Origin: an uncultured Oscillospiraceae bacterium
Lineage (GTDB): Bacteria; Bacillota; Clostridia; Oscillospirales; Oscillospiraceae
Length of the DNA stretch: 18,379 nucleotides
Reading direction: 5' to 3'
Assembly (NCBI GenBank): GCA_910585265.1
Contig: CAJUCA010000057.1
Location: 1-18,379 of the forward strand
Positions 8,161 through 14,675 of the stretch are shown piece after piece. The notes beneath the pieces were generated by a model. The model did no database searches, was not told where the DNA came from, and worked only from the letters and a program-made list of their open reading frames with translations. The stretch's first letter is position 1, and each line of letters opens with the position of its first letter. The translations under genes were made by a program, and so were the position numbers.

Positions 8161-9130
8161 ACCCGCCGGTCTGGGTGTGGAAGCGGAGCATCATGGAGCG
8201 GTCTTTTTTGGCGTGGAACCGCTCCTTCATGATCTTGGCCCACAGCCGGCGGGCCGCCCGGTACTTGGCCACCTCCTCCAGCAGATCGTTATGGGCATTG
8301 AAGAAAAAGGAGAGACGCCCGGCAAAGTCGTCCACATCCATTCCCGCGTCCAGAGCGGCCTCCACATAGGCGATGCCGTCAGCCAGGGTAAAGGCGATCT
8401 CCTGGGCGGCGGTGGAGCCAGCCTCCCGGATATGGTAGCCGGAAATTGAGATCGTGTTCCACTTGGGGACATTCTGGGCGCAGAACGCGAAGGTATTCGT
8501 GATCAGGCGCATAGAGGGCGCAGGTGGAAAAATGTAAGTGCCCCGGGCGGAGTATTCCTTCAGAATATCGTTTTGGATGGTACCCTTCAAGGCAGAGGCG
8601 GGCACCCCCTGCTTTTCGGCGGCCGCAATATAGAAGGCCAACAGAACGGCGGCCGGGGCGTTGATTGTCATGGACGTGCTGATTTTATCCAGGGGAATCT
8701 CCCGGAACAGAACCTCCATGTCCGCAAGGGAGTCAATAGCTACGCCCACCTTCCCCACCTCGCCGTGGGCCATGGGATCGTCCGAATCGTAGCCGATCTG
8801 GGTAGGGAGGTCAAAGGCGATGGAGATGCCGGTCTGTCCCTGCTCCAGCAGATACCGGTAACGCCTGTTGGACTCCTCCGCCGTGGCAAAGCCGGCGTAC
8901 TGGCGCATGGTCCAAAAACGTCCCCGGTACATGGTGGGCTGAATCCCCCGGGTGAAGGGATACTGCCCGGGATAGCCGAGCTGCTCCGTATACTGGCCGG
9001 AGATGTCTTCAGGCGTATACAGCCGCTCTACCGGGATACCGCTGGTGGTCAGAAATTCGGAACAGCGTTCCGGACTTTTTTCCAACGCTTTTGCCACAAT
9101 CCCGGATTCCCACTCTTTTTTTTCATCCAT
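8161..9130 (-). pseudogene. mutA: Methylmalonyl-CoA mutase large subunit, N-terminal fragment
   Basis: About 323 residues of a B12-dependent mutase whose catalytic large chain is usually ~550 aa or more. Recognisable are YTPEDI, QPTMYRGRFWTMRQYAGFAT, GISIAFDLPTQIGYDSDDP, TSMTINAPAA, NTISISGYHIREAGS (the catalytic His region) and MLRFHTQTGG. After HTQTGGS, where TLTAQQP or similar should follow, the sequence jumps into the alpha-subunit gene in a different frame. The reading frame then runs on without meaning to a stop at 7511. The rest of the TIM barrel and the B12-binding partner are lost. Start ATG 9128-9130 has AAGGAGA 7-8 bases upstream, and the gene is preceded by a strong -24/-12 element. 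A coherent deletion of the mutase 3' end, the genes after it and the alpha-subunit 5' end would explain the join. The fragment is not expected to be active. Confidence 0.9.
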
Positions 9131-9272
9131 GGGTGGTTCTCCTTTCGCGAAATAGGGTTGCCCCAGTTCGATGTCTGTGTCCGTTCATCAGCAATAAGGG
9201 AGCGGCGTCCGACACGGAACAATAAAACATGGAACAGGCCCGAACAGAGGGTCTACGCATAAATATAGTTTT

Positions 9273-9288
9273 AGCAAAAATTATGCCA
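9273..9288 (-). promoter_or_regulatory. Sigma-54 (-24/-12) promoter for the mutase operon
   Basis: Read on the minus strand the element is TGGCATAATTTTTGCT. It matches the consensus TGGCAC-N5-TTGCW with the invariant GG and GC at exact 11-base spacing. The predicted start is near 9262, giving a ~130-base leader before ATG 9130. No good -35/-10 pair was found nearer the gene. The long palindrome ~250 bases upstream fits an enhancer-binding-protein site. Confidence 0.7.
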
Positions 9289-9333
9289 ACTTCTTTTTGA
9301 TGCCCCGGCCGCGTTCTCCCTGCCTTTTGCCCG

Positions 9334-9419
9334 ATAAGAGATTTTGTCAAAAGTATGGAGCAAAGCATGAAAAACCGCTTTCTTTCTGCCGCCCCCTATA
9401 AAATAAGACATTTTATCAA
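9334..9419 (-). repeat. Pair of 17-bp direct repeats upstream of the mutase promoter
   Basis: ATAAGAGATTTTGTCAA (9334-9350) and ATAAGACATTTTATCAA (9403-9419) match at 15 of 17 positions, with starts 69 bp apart. Read on the minus strand they are TTGAYAAAATSTCTTAT. They lie between the palindrome (9495) and the -24/-12 promoter (9273), so they may be further regulator sites. The surrounding 9131-9560 has no convincing gene. Confidence 0.5.
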
Positions 9420-9494
9420 GCACCAGCTTCTTTTAAAAATGCCCCTTTCATGCAGAGCCTTTATTCTTGAACAGATAAAATTTGAGGGCGGTCT

Positions 9495-9533
9495 TTGCGC
9501 AGTATGCGCAAGATATTCGCGCATACTGCGCAA
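9495..9533 (-). promoter_or_regulatory. Long palindrome, candidate enhancer (UAS) for the sigma-54 promoter
   Basis: Perfect 15-bp inverted repeat TTGCGCAGTATGCGC / GCGCATACTGCGCAA with a 9-base spacer. Each arm contains two TGCGC half-sites, giving four related half-sites in all. No T-tract follows, so it is not a terminator. Its place ~235-270 bp upstream of the predicted start suits a dimeric or tetrameric activator acting by DNA looping. Which regulator binds is unknown; a PrpR-like propionate-pathway activator is a guess from the operon content. Confidence 0.6.
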
Positions 9534-9647
9534 TTATATATGTGAACCTTAGATATCCCGGATCAGTCTGGATGCCGAAACAGCCTGCTCCATCCGGCGG
9601 GGCAACCTGTAGCAAAACGCTCTGTACAGTTGGGCCTTTGACAGAAA

Positions 9648-9673
9648 AAAGGCTCCCCGGAAAGGGAGCCTTT
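9648..9673 (-). terminator. Terminator of the two-component operon
   Basis: Inverted repeat AAAGGCTCCC / GGGAGCCTTT with a 6-base loop. On the minus strand the stem is followed by TTTTTT, a classic intrinsic terminator. It lies 275 bases beyond the last gene of the response regulator/kinase operon and directly upstream of the mutase control region. Confidence 0.85.
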
Positions 9674-9947
9674 CGCTATCGAAACTGATACAGGAAGATA
9701 TGTCTCTGGGTTAAGCTGTCCCCTGCGGGTACTGTGCTATCAATGACTTTTTTGCAGGGCCGTGCCTTTGTTCATTTTTTTATCCATATCAGTTCTTTGA
9801 TTAGATACGGTGCCGGACACGGCAGGACTTCTCCCTGGGCAGTTTGAAAGAGGAAGATTTGGCTCACCGCCGCCTATAGCAGGCAATAGGGCCAGCGGAA
9901 CAGGGGCGCGACGACGCACGGTGGTCTTTGCATCAAGGCACATCCTT
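9674..9947. other. Gene-poor 3' region of the two-component operon
   Basis: About 270 bases between the last operon gene and the terminator. A 74-codon minus-strand frame (9740-9964) overlaps the end of the preceding gene. It lacks a recognisable domain, is proline- and arginine-rich in the way noncoding GC-rich DNA often reads, and has no clear ribosome-binding site. I see no supported gene here; it is probably a long 3' untranslated region. Confidence 0.4.
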
Positions 9948-10706
9948 TCATCTGTCAAACCCATTGACCCCGTCTGTCATCTCCCACCCCGGCCTCAATT
10001 CCACGATCAGCGTAGCTTTGCTCACCATCACCGAGCAGTAAAACTCCGCGCCCGCTACAGACAGAACCACACTGCCGGGATCTACGGCATCAGGCCGCGC
10101 CTCCTCCACCTCCAGCCCCAGCAGGGACAGAAAACCTCGCCCCACCGCGGCCTGGGCCGCCGTATCCTTCCAGGCCAGCCGCAGCTCCGGATCATAGAGG
10201 CTCAGGCGCACAGGCAGGCCGCTCTCCTGGTCGATGTCCAGCTGCACCGGGCAGTCCCCCAGATCCGCCGTGACGCGCCAAAAGCCGATGGGAGTCTGTC
10301 CCGCGATGCTGCTCTCCGGGTTCCACAGCAGGAAATACGTCCAGAAGGCAATCTCCGGGTCAGCAGCCTTGTCCACCAGCAGCTTTTCCGGGATCACCCC
10401 CGCTTGGGCCAGCCGTTCCAGTGACGCCCGGATCAGCTCCTTGGCCTGCGCCTGCCCTTCTTCTCCCGGGGACTGAAAAGAGGGGACAACCTTCTCGTCA
10501 TCCATCCAGCTCACATACAGTGCCAGCCGCTCCGGCAGGGTGGGCGTCTCCCGGACGGGCAGGCTGTCCGCCGCCAGCTCCTCGATATGGACCTGCCTGA
10601 ACTGCTGGTAATCCCGCATCAGGGAGAGGTGGGGAGGCAGTACCGCCGCCTCTGCCACAGCCAGACAGATCAGCACCGGGAGCAGCCATTTTTTCACCAG
10701 CTTCAC
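9948..10706 (-). CDS. Membrane-anchored extracytoplasmic protein of the two-component operon
   Basis: 252 residues with an N-terminal KKWLLPVLICLAVAEAAVLP segment, which is a signal peptide or anchor without a lipobox cysteine. The rest is a soluble domain presumed to be outside the membrane. I do not recognise a named family. Start GTG 10706 overlaps the kinase stop in a GTGA arrangement and has GGGGAGGGG ~9 bases upstream, so it is translated by coupling with the kinase. That implies a role in signal sensing or in modulating the kinase, which is inference from position. Conserved-looking features include the Trp-rich stretch FWTYFLLWNPE in the middle. Confidence 0.75.
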   Translation of the reverse strand: MKLVKKWLLPVLICLAVAEAAVLPPHLSLMRDYQQFRQVHIEELAADSLPVRETPTLPERLALYVSWMDDEKVVPSFQSPGEEGQAQAKELIRASLERLAQAGVIPEKLLVDKAADPEIAFWTYFLLWNPESSIAGQTPIGFWRVTADLGDCPVQLDIDQESGLPVRLSLYDPELRLAWKDTAAQAAVGRGFLSLLGLEVEEARPDAVDPGSVVLSVAGAEFYCSVMVSKATLIVELRPGWEMTDGVNGFDR

Positions 10707-12118
10707 GCTCTGTCCCCTCCCCTCAGATGGATGCTTGCTGTGGTGCCTTGGCCCGGGACACTCTCAAAGTCCAGCGTCCCGCCGTGGAGCTCCACGATGT
10801 CCCGGCACAGAGCCAGCCCCAGCCCCGCGCCCCCCTGGGCCCTGGCCCGGGACTTGTCCACCATGTAGAACGGCTCGGTGATCCGGCTCAGCTCCTCCGC
10901 CGGGATGCCCCGGCCCGTGTCGGACACCTGGATCAGGTAGCCGTCCTCCTTGGCCTGCCCGGTGAGGACGATGGTCCCGCCCTCCGGGGTGGCCTTCCGG
11001 GCATTGTCCAGCAGGTTGAGGCACGCCGTCTCCATGAGATCCGGCTCCAGCCAGACGGGGGCCTCCTCCGCTTCCACCGTGAATTGGATGCCCGCCTCCT
11101 CCAGGGCGGGGCGCAGGACGCTGCCCATCCGCTCCAGAAAGGCCCCCATGGCGGCGGGCCGCAGGGGAAAGTCCCGACGGCCCAGTACGATAAGCTCCAT
11201 CAGCTTGCCGGACAGGGCCTCCAGCCGCCGCCCCTCCCGGAAGATGTACCCGGCACGGTCCCGCACCTGCTCCGGGGTATTCTCCCGGGACAGCAGCAGG
11301 TCGGCGTAGCCGATGATGGAGGTCAGGGGCGTCTTGATCTCATGGGCGAAGCTGGCGGTGAAGTCCTTCTCCCTCCGGGCGGCGTCGGTGAGCTGGGCCA
11401 TCTGCTCCTCCAACCGCTCCGCCATGGCGTTGAAGTCCTCGAACAGCAGCCCCAGCTCGTCATCGCCGGTCACTGGCACCCGCCGGGACAGCTCCCCCGC
11501 CGCCATGATCCGGGCCACGGCGGACAGACGGTCCAGGGGCAGGAGGATGGCCCGGGCCAGGATGAACGAAAGCACCGCCGCCCCGGCGATGAGGGCCAGC
11601 ATCACACCGGTAAAGCTTCGGTACAGCCCGGCCCGCTGGGCAAACAGGGGGGACACGTACCGGCAGTTTTCCAGGTAGACCGTCTCGTCCTGCAGGGACA
11701 CGGCACTGGCCCCGTGCAGGTAGTACGCGCCCTCCGCCACCTGGCGCAGCATCCAGCACCGCTGATTTTCCAGCAAGCCGGAGATCAGGGGGGAGGGGTT
11801 CAGGTCCGGGGGCATACAATGATTCCCACCCAGCTCCTCCCCGGTGGCGGCACTGATCCGGAAGGAAATTGTGTGCCCTCCGGTGGTGGGGGACATACCC
11901 TGGGCCAGCCGGGCCAGCTCCTCCCGGCCAGACAGCACCCGGCCCTCCGCCTCCATGAACAGGGCGTAGCGCAGCATATCGTTTTCCCCGCGCAGCACCT
12001 CCATCTCCTGCTCCAGGGCGGCGCGGAACTGCCCGTCGATAAGGACAAACCCACCCACGGCGCAGGCCAGGATGCTGACGGACACCATGGAGCAGAACAG
12101 CTTCCAAAACAGCTTCAT
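10703..12118 (-). CDS. HAMP-domain sensor histidine kinase
   Basis: 471 residues. TM1 is ~8-27 (VSVSILACAVGGFVLI), followed by an extracytoplasmic sensor of ~140 residues and TM2 ~168-190 (MLALIAGAAVLSFILAR). Then come a HAMP linker, the HisKA helix FAHEIKTPLTSIIGY with phosphoacceptor His259, and the ATPase with N box LNLLDNARKATPEGG, G1 SDTGRGIP and G2 GAGLGLALCRDIVELHGG. This is the standard architecture of an OmpR/PhoB-partner kinase. It begins 3 bases after the response regulator stop with GGAGGTG inside the regulator's last codons, and ends overlapping the next gene. The sensor domain is not similar to a ligand-binding fold I can name, so the stimulus is unknown. Confidence 0.93.
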   Translation of the reverse strand: MKLFWKLFCSMVSVSILACAVGGFVLIDGQFRAALEQEMEVLRGENDMLRYALFMEAEGRVLSGREELARLAQGMSPTTGGHTISFRISAATGEELGGNHCMPPDLNPSPLISGLLENQRCWMLRQVAEGAYYLHGASAVSLQDETVYLENCRYVSPLFAQRAGLYRSFTGVMLALIAGAAVLSFILARAILLPLDRLSAVARIMAAGELSRRVPVTGDDELGLLFEDFNAMAERLEEQMAQLTDAARREKDFTASFAHEIKTPLTSIIGYADLLLSRENTPEQVRDRAGYIFREGRRLEALSGKLMELIVLGRRDFPLRPAAMGAFLERMGSVLRPALEEAGIQFTVEAEEAPVWLEPDLMETACLNLLDNARKATPEGGTIVLTGQAKEDGYLIQVSDTGRGIPAEELSRITEPFYMVDKSRARAQGGAGLGLALCRDIVELHGGTLDFESVPGQGTTASIHLRGGDRA

Positions 12119-12121
12119 GCC

Positions 12122-12778
12122 CTACACCTCCAATCGGTAGCCCACCTTGTAGACGGCCACCAGACGTTTTTCCAGCCCCAGCTTTTTGCGCATCCGCTGT
12201 ATGTGGAGATCCACGGTGCGGCTGTCGCCCAGATATTCGTCCCCCCACACCTTTTCGTAAATGCGGTCCCGGTAGAGGGCGATGTTTTTGTTTTGGGCAA
12301 ACAGGAGGAGCAGCTCGTACTCCTTGGCGGTGAGGGCCACGGGGCTGCCGCCCCGGCGGACGGTGCGGGCGGCGGTGTCGATCTCGATGTCCGGCGGCAG
12401 GGACAGCACCCGGCCCGTCTTGCCGCAGCGGCGCAGCACCGTCTCCACCCGGGCCAGCAGCTCCATCAGCTCGAAGGGCTTGGTGATGTAGTCCTCCGCC
12501 CCCAGGCGAAGCCCCCGTACCCGGTCCTCCAGCGTCCCCTTGGCGGTGAGGAAGATGACAGGCACCTCCAGCGTGCGGCAGTAGTTCAGCACCTCATAGC
12601 CGTCCGCCCCGGGGAGCATGATGTCCAGCAGCACCAGGTCGAAGGGCTCCCGCTCCAGCCGATCGCAGGCGGACAGGCCGTCGGCGGCCCAGGCGCAGCG
12701 GTAGTCCGGGCCGTCCAGGGCGGCGCGGATGAGGTTGGCGATGGGGGGTTCGTCCTCGGCAATCAGGATCTTGTTCAT
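12122..12778 (-). CDS. OmpR/PhoB-family response regulator
   Basis: 218 residues. The receiver domain has the acidic pair E8-D9 (LIAEDEPP), phosphoacceptor Asp52 (LVLLDIMLPG), switch Thr78 (FLTAKG) and Lys100 (ITKPF). The C-terminal winged helix has VALTAKEYELLLLFAQNKN and SRTVDLHIQRMRKKLG, the recognition region of OmpR-type DNA-binding domains. Start ATG 12776-12778 is preferred because GGAGGT sits 6 bases upstream; the in-frame GTG at 12784 would touch that site. It is the first gene of the operon with the kinase and the extracytoplasmic protein, and it probably regulates that operon and/or membrane or cell-envelope genes elsewhere. The target is unknown. Confidence 0.93.
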   Translation of the reverse strand: MNKILIAEDEPPIANLIRAALDGPDYRCAWAADGLSACDRLEREPFDLVLLDIMLPGADGYEVLNYCRTLEVPVIFLTAKGTLEDRVRGLRLGAEDYITKPFELMELLARVETVLRRCGKTGRVLSLPPDIEIDTAARTVRRGGSPVALTAKEYELLLLFAQNKNIALYRDRIYEKVWGDEYLGDSRTVDLHIQRMRKKLGLEKRLVAVYKVGYRLEV

Positions 12779-12882
12779 AGGCACACCTCCGTGATGGTAT
12801 TATACACCTGTTGTCCATCATTTTGGCATCGTGGGGAAGTTGTGGGACTGTTTTTTGGCCTGTTGACAAAGTAGCGAAAATA

Positions 12883-13044
12883 AGAACCTGTATTCACAAC
12901 CTCAAACGCCGTGTGGACGGGTCTTTTCCCGCCATACCGCGTTGCGTTTTCTTGAAATGCACCAAGCATTCCCGCGAAAACGCGCCTTGTCTGGCGGGAA
13001 AATTCTTCGCCCACCCAGCATCCTCGGCTGTGAATACAGGTTCT
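12883..13044. mobile_element. MITE-like palindromic element, 162 bp
   Basis: Perfect 16-bp terminal inverted repeats AGAACCTGTATTCACA / TGTGAATACAGGTTCT bound the element. Inside are nested inverted repeats TTTTCCCGCCA / TGGCGGGAAAA and GCGTTTTC / GAAAACGC, so the whole unit can fold into one long interrupted hairpin. There is no coding capacity. It sits in the gap upstream of the response regulator gene. The size, perfect ends and lack of a gene fit a non-autonomous transposable element or an extragenic palindromic repeat. A clear target-site duplication is not visible. Confidence 0.75.
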
Positions 13045-13085
13045 AAGAGGGACATGGTAAAATAGGGACAAAGGAGGGCAGAGAA

Positions 13086-13140
13086 GCCAGGGCTTTCAGC
13101 AGGATTTCCGTGAGGATTGTTCCCAGGCGAAAGCTCTGGC
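13086..13140. repeat. Second imperfect hairpin next to the MITE-like element
   Basis: Arms GCCAGGGCTTTC and GAAAGCTCTGGC pair at 11 of 12 positions around a 31-base loop. Apart from this, 13045-13329 contains no supportable gene; it is G-rich on the plus strand. It may be a structured repeat or part of a 5' leader; function unknown. Confidence 0.4.
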
Positions 13141-13329
13141 GATGCTCCGGCTAAGCCAAGCTGCGCAGGGGAAAGGGGCGAGAAATTGTGTGGGAAATCG
13201 GGTGGGAATGAGAGAAATAGGCGGTTTTGTGGATTGTGGGGCTGGAAAGTTTGCTCACCGAATTCCCTTTGGATGGGGGATGGTGAGAGGGGTTGTGTGA
13301 GTGGGGCGAGGCACTTTTGGGGATAAAAA

Positions 13330-13362
13330 AAGAGCCCGTGGATGAATTCCACAGGCCCTTTT
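13330..13362 (-). terminator. Terminator after rplL
   Basis: Stem AAGAGCCCGTGGA / TCCACAGGCCCTT with two mismatches and a 5-base loop; on the minus strand it is followed by TTTTTTT. It lies 66 bases after the rplL stop and ends the rplJL operon, so rpoB is not the next gene here. Confidence 0.88.
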
Positions 13363-13427
13363 GAGGGTCATTATTCGAGTGAAACTATGCGCGTTTTTGG
13401 TAAAACAGCTACAATCCGCTCCGTCCC

Positions 13428-13802
13428 TTACTTCAGCTCCACCTTGCCGCCGGCCTCCTCGAGCTTCTTCTTCAGCTCCTCGGCCTCCTCCTTGCCCAGG
13501 GCCTCCTTCAGCGTCTTGGGGGTGCCCTCGACGGCGGCCTTCGCCTCAGCCAGGCCCAGGCCGGTGATCTCGCGGACCACCTTGATGACCTTGATCTTGG
13601 CGGCGGCGTCAAAGCCGGCCAGCACCACGTCGAACTCGGTCTTCTCCTCCACAGCGGCGGCGGGGCCGGCGGCGGCGGGAGCGGCCATGGCGGCGGCGGA
13701 AACGCCGAACTCCTCCTCCAGGGCCTTGACCAGGTCGTTCAGCTCCAGAACGGTAAGATTCTTGACTTCTTCAATCAGAGCAGTGATCTTCTCGCTTGCC
13801 AT
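13428..13802 (-). CDS. rplL: 50S ribosomal protein L7/L12
   Basis: 124 residues, normal length. The N-terminal dimerisation helix (ITALIEEVKNLTVLELNDLVKALEE), the flexible Ala/Pro-rich hinge (about residues 36-52) and the conserved C-terminal domain (KTEFDVVL, KIKVIKVVREITGLGLAEAK, GTPKTLKEAL, AEELKKKLEEAGGKVEL) are all present. It forms the ribosomal stalk that recruits translation GTPases, bound to L10. GGAGGT lies before ATG 13800-13802. It is 46 bases downstream of rplJ in the same operon. Confidence 0.98.
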   Translation of the reverse strand: MASEKITALIEEVKNLTVLELNDLVKALEEEFGVSAAAMAAPAAAGPAAAVEEKTEFDVVLAGFDAAAKIKVIKVVREITGLGLAEAKAAVEGTPKTLKEALGKEEAEELKKKLEEAGGKVELK

Positions 13803-13848
13803 GATGAATTACCTCCTAAGTTTTCAAATTTTAAAGTATGTGTGCCGC

Positions 13849-14382
13849 TTACTCGGCGGCGGGGGCCTCCTCGGCAGGGGCGGCCTCGCCGTCCTTCTCC
13901 GCGATAGCCTTCAGCACGATGGCCAGGCTGGTGATCGGAGCCAGCATCATGCCCAGGACCTGGCCCAGCAGGGCGTCCTTGGAGGGCAGCTCGGCCAGGG
14001 CGTACACGTCGTCCAGGGGGAGGACCTTGCCGTCCATGAAGCCGGCCTTGATGTTGAAGCGGTCGCCCAGCTGCTTGGCGTACTTGTTGACGATGCGCAT
14101 GGGGGCGATGGGGTCGTCCTTGGAGATGGCCATGGAGGTGGTGCCGTTGAGCACCTCGTCCAGCTCGCTCAGCTCCACGTCGTCCAGGGCGCGGCGCAGC
14201 AGGGTGTTCTTCACCACAGCGTACTCCACACCGTTCTCCCGCAGCTCGTGGCGCAGGGCGGTGTCCTCGGCCACGGTGATCCCCTTGTAGTCTACCAGGA
14301 CGCCGGAGCTGGCGGCCTTCAGATCGTCCACCAGGGCGGCCACCACGGCCTGCTTCTCACTGAGAACCTTTGCGTTAGGCAT
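13849..14382 (-). CDS. rplJ: 50S ribosomal protein L10
   Basis: 177 residues. Start ATG 14380-14382 gives MPNAKVLSEKQ, with GGAGGTGA ~10 bases upstream; the open frame extends further but only into the leader. Family marks are GVLVDYKGITVAEDTALR, YAVVKNTLLRRAL and the C-terminal L12-binding helix, followed by an Ala/Glu-rich tail. L10 is the stalk base binding 23S rRNA and L12 dimers. It also binds its own mRNA leader (14395-14522) for autogenous control. Confidence 0.97.
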   Translation of the reverse strand: MPNAKVLSEKQAVVAALVDDLKAASSGVLVDYKGITVAEDTALRHELRENGVEYAVVKNTLLRRALDDVELSELDEVLNGTTSMAISKDDPIAPMRIVNKYAKQLGDRFNIKAGFMDGKVLPLDDVYALAELPSKDALLGQVLGMMLAPITSLAIVLKAIAEKDGEAAPAEEAPAAE

Positions 14383-14394
14383 TGTTAAATTCAC

Positions 14395-14522
14395 CTCCGA
14401 ATAAATGGTGGCGGCGAAAAAAGAACGCCGCTTTCGTGTCCACACGAAAACAGCGCAAACTTAACGGGTTGGCTGCATTCTCGGCAGGACTTACGCTTTC
14501 GCGCCTGCTGTCTTTGAACACT
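14395..14522 (-). ncRNA. Ribosomal L10 leader (autoregulatory mRNA leader)
   Basis: The leader between promoter and rplJ on the minus strand begins with the conserved-looking AAAGACAGCAGG and returning CCTGCCGAG (stem 14484-14488 / 14504-14508). A perfect 8-bp hairpin TTTCGTGT / ACACGAAA (14432-14449) and a GCGGCG / CGCCGC hairpin (14411-14431) follow, just before the rplJ ribosome-binding site. This arrangement matches the Firmicute L10 leader that binds the L10-L12 complex and lowers rplJL expression when the protein is in excess. The exact boundaries are approximate. Confidence 0.75.
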
Positions 14523-14528
14523 TTTTGC

Positions 14529-14557
14529 ATTATACCCTGTCCGGCCCCCGCTGTCAA
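14529..14557 (-). promoter_or_regulatory. Sigma-A promoter of rplJL
   Basis: TTGACA (14557-14552) and TATAAT (14534-14529) separated by exactly 17 bases, a perfect consensus. Transcription should start near 14522, immediately before the L10 leader. Confidence 0.92.
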
Positions 14558-14675
14558 GAGGGAACCGGAAAAAGTTTGTGAATTTCCCCCCTTCCCCTTT
14601 ACCGTCCAAACGTTTAACATAATACCACATCCGCCCATATCCACGGACGTTTACTCAGGAAAGGAGCCATTTACC

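Noticed and set aside
7511..9130. One 539-codon mutase fusion protein on the minus strand
   Set aside because: Only the first ~323 codons are mutase. The rest is the alpha-subunit gene read in a wrong frame (Gly/Arg/Pro-rich), so it is not a fusion enzyme.
9740..9964. Small minus-strand ORF after the extracytoplasmic protein
   Set aside because: No domain, weak start, overlap with the previous gene; kept only as a note in the gap entry.
10727..12874. 715-codon plus-strand ORF
   Set aside because: It is antisense to the kinase and response regulator genes, rich in Gly/Gln/His/Pro repeats as antisense of GC-rich coding DNA reads, and has no domain or ribosome-binding site.
14382..14675. N-terminal extension of the integrase frame
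   Set aside because: It covers the rplJ promoter and leader and is not protein-like; ATG 14676 has a proper ribosome-binding site.
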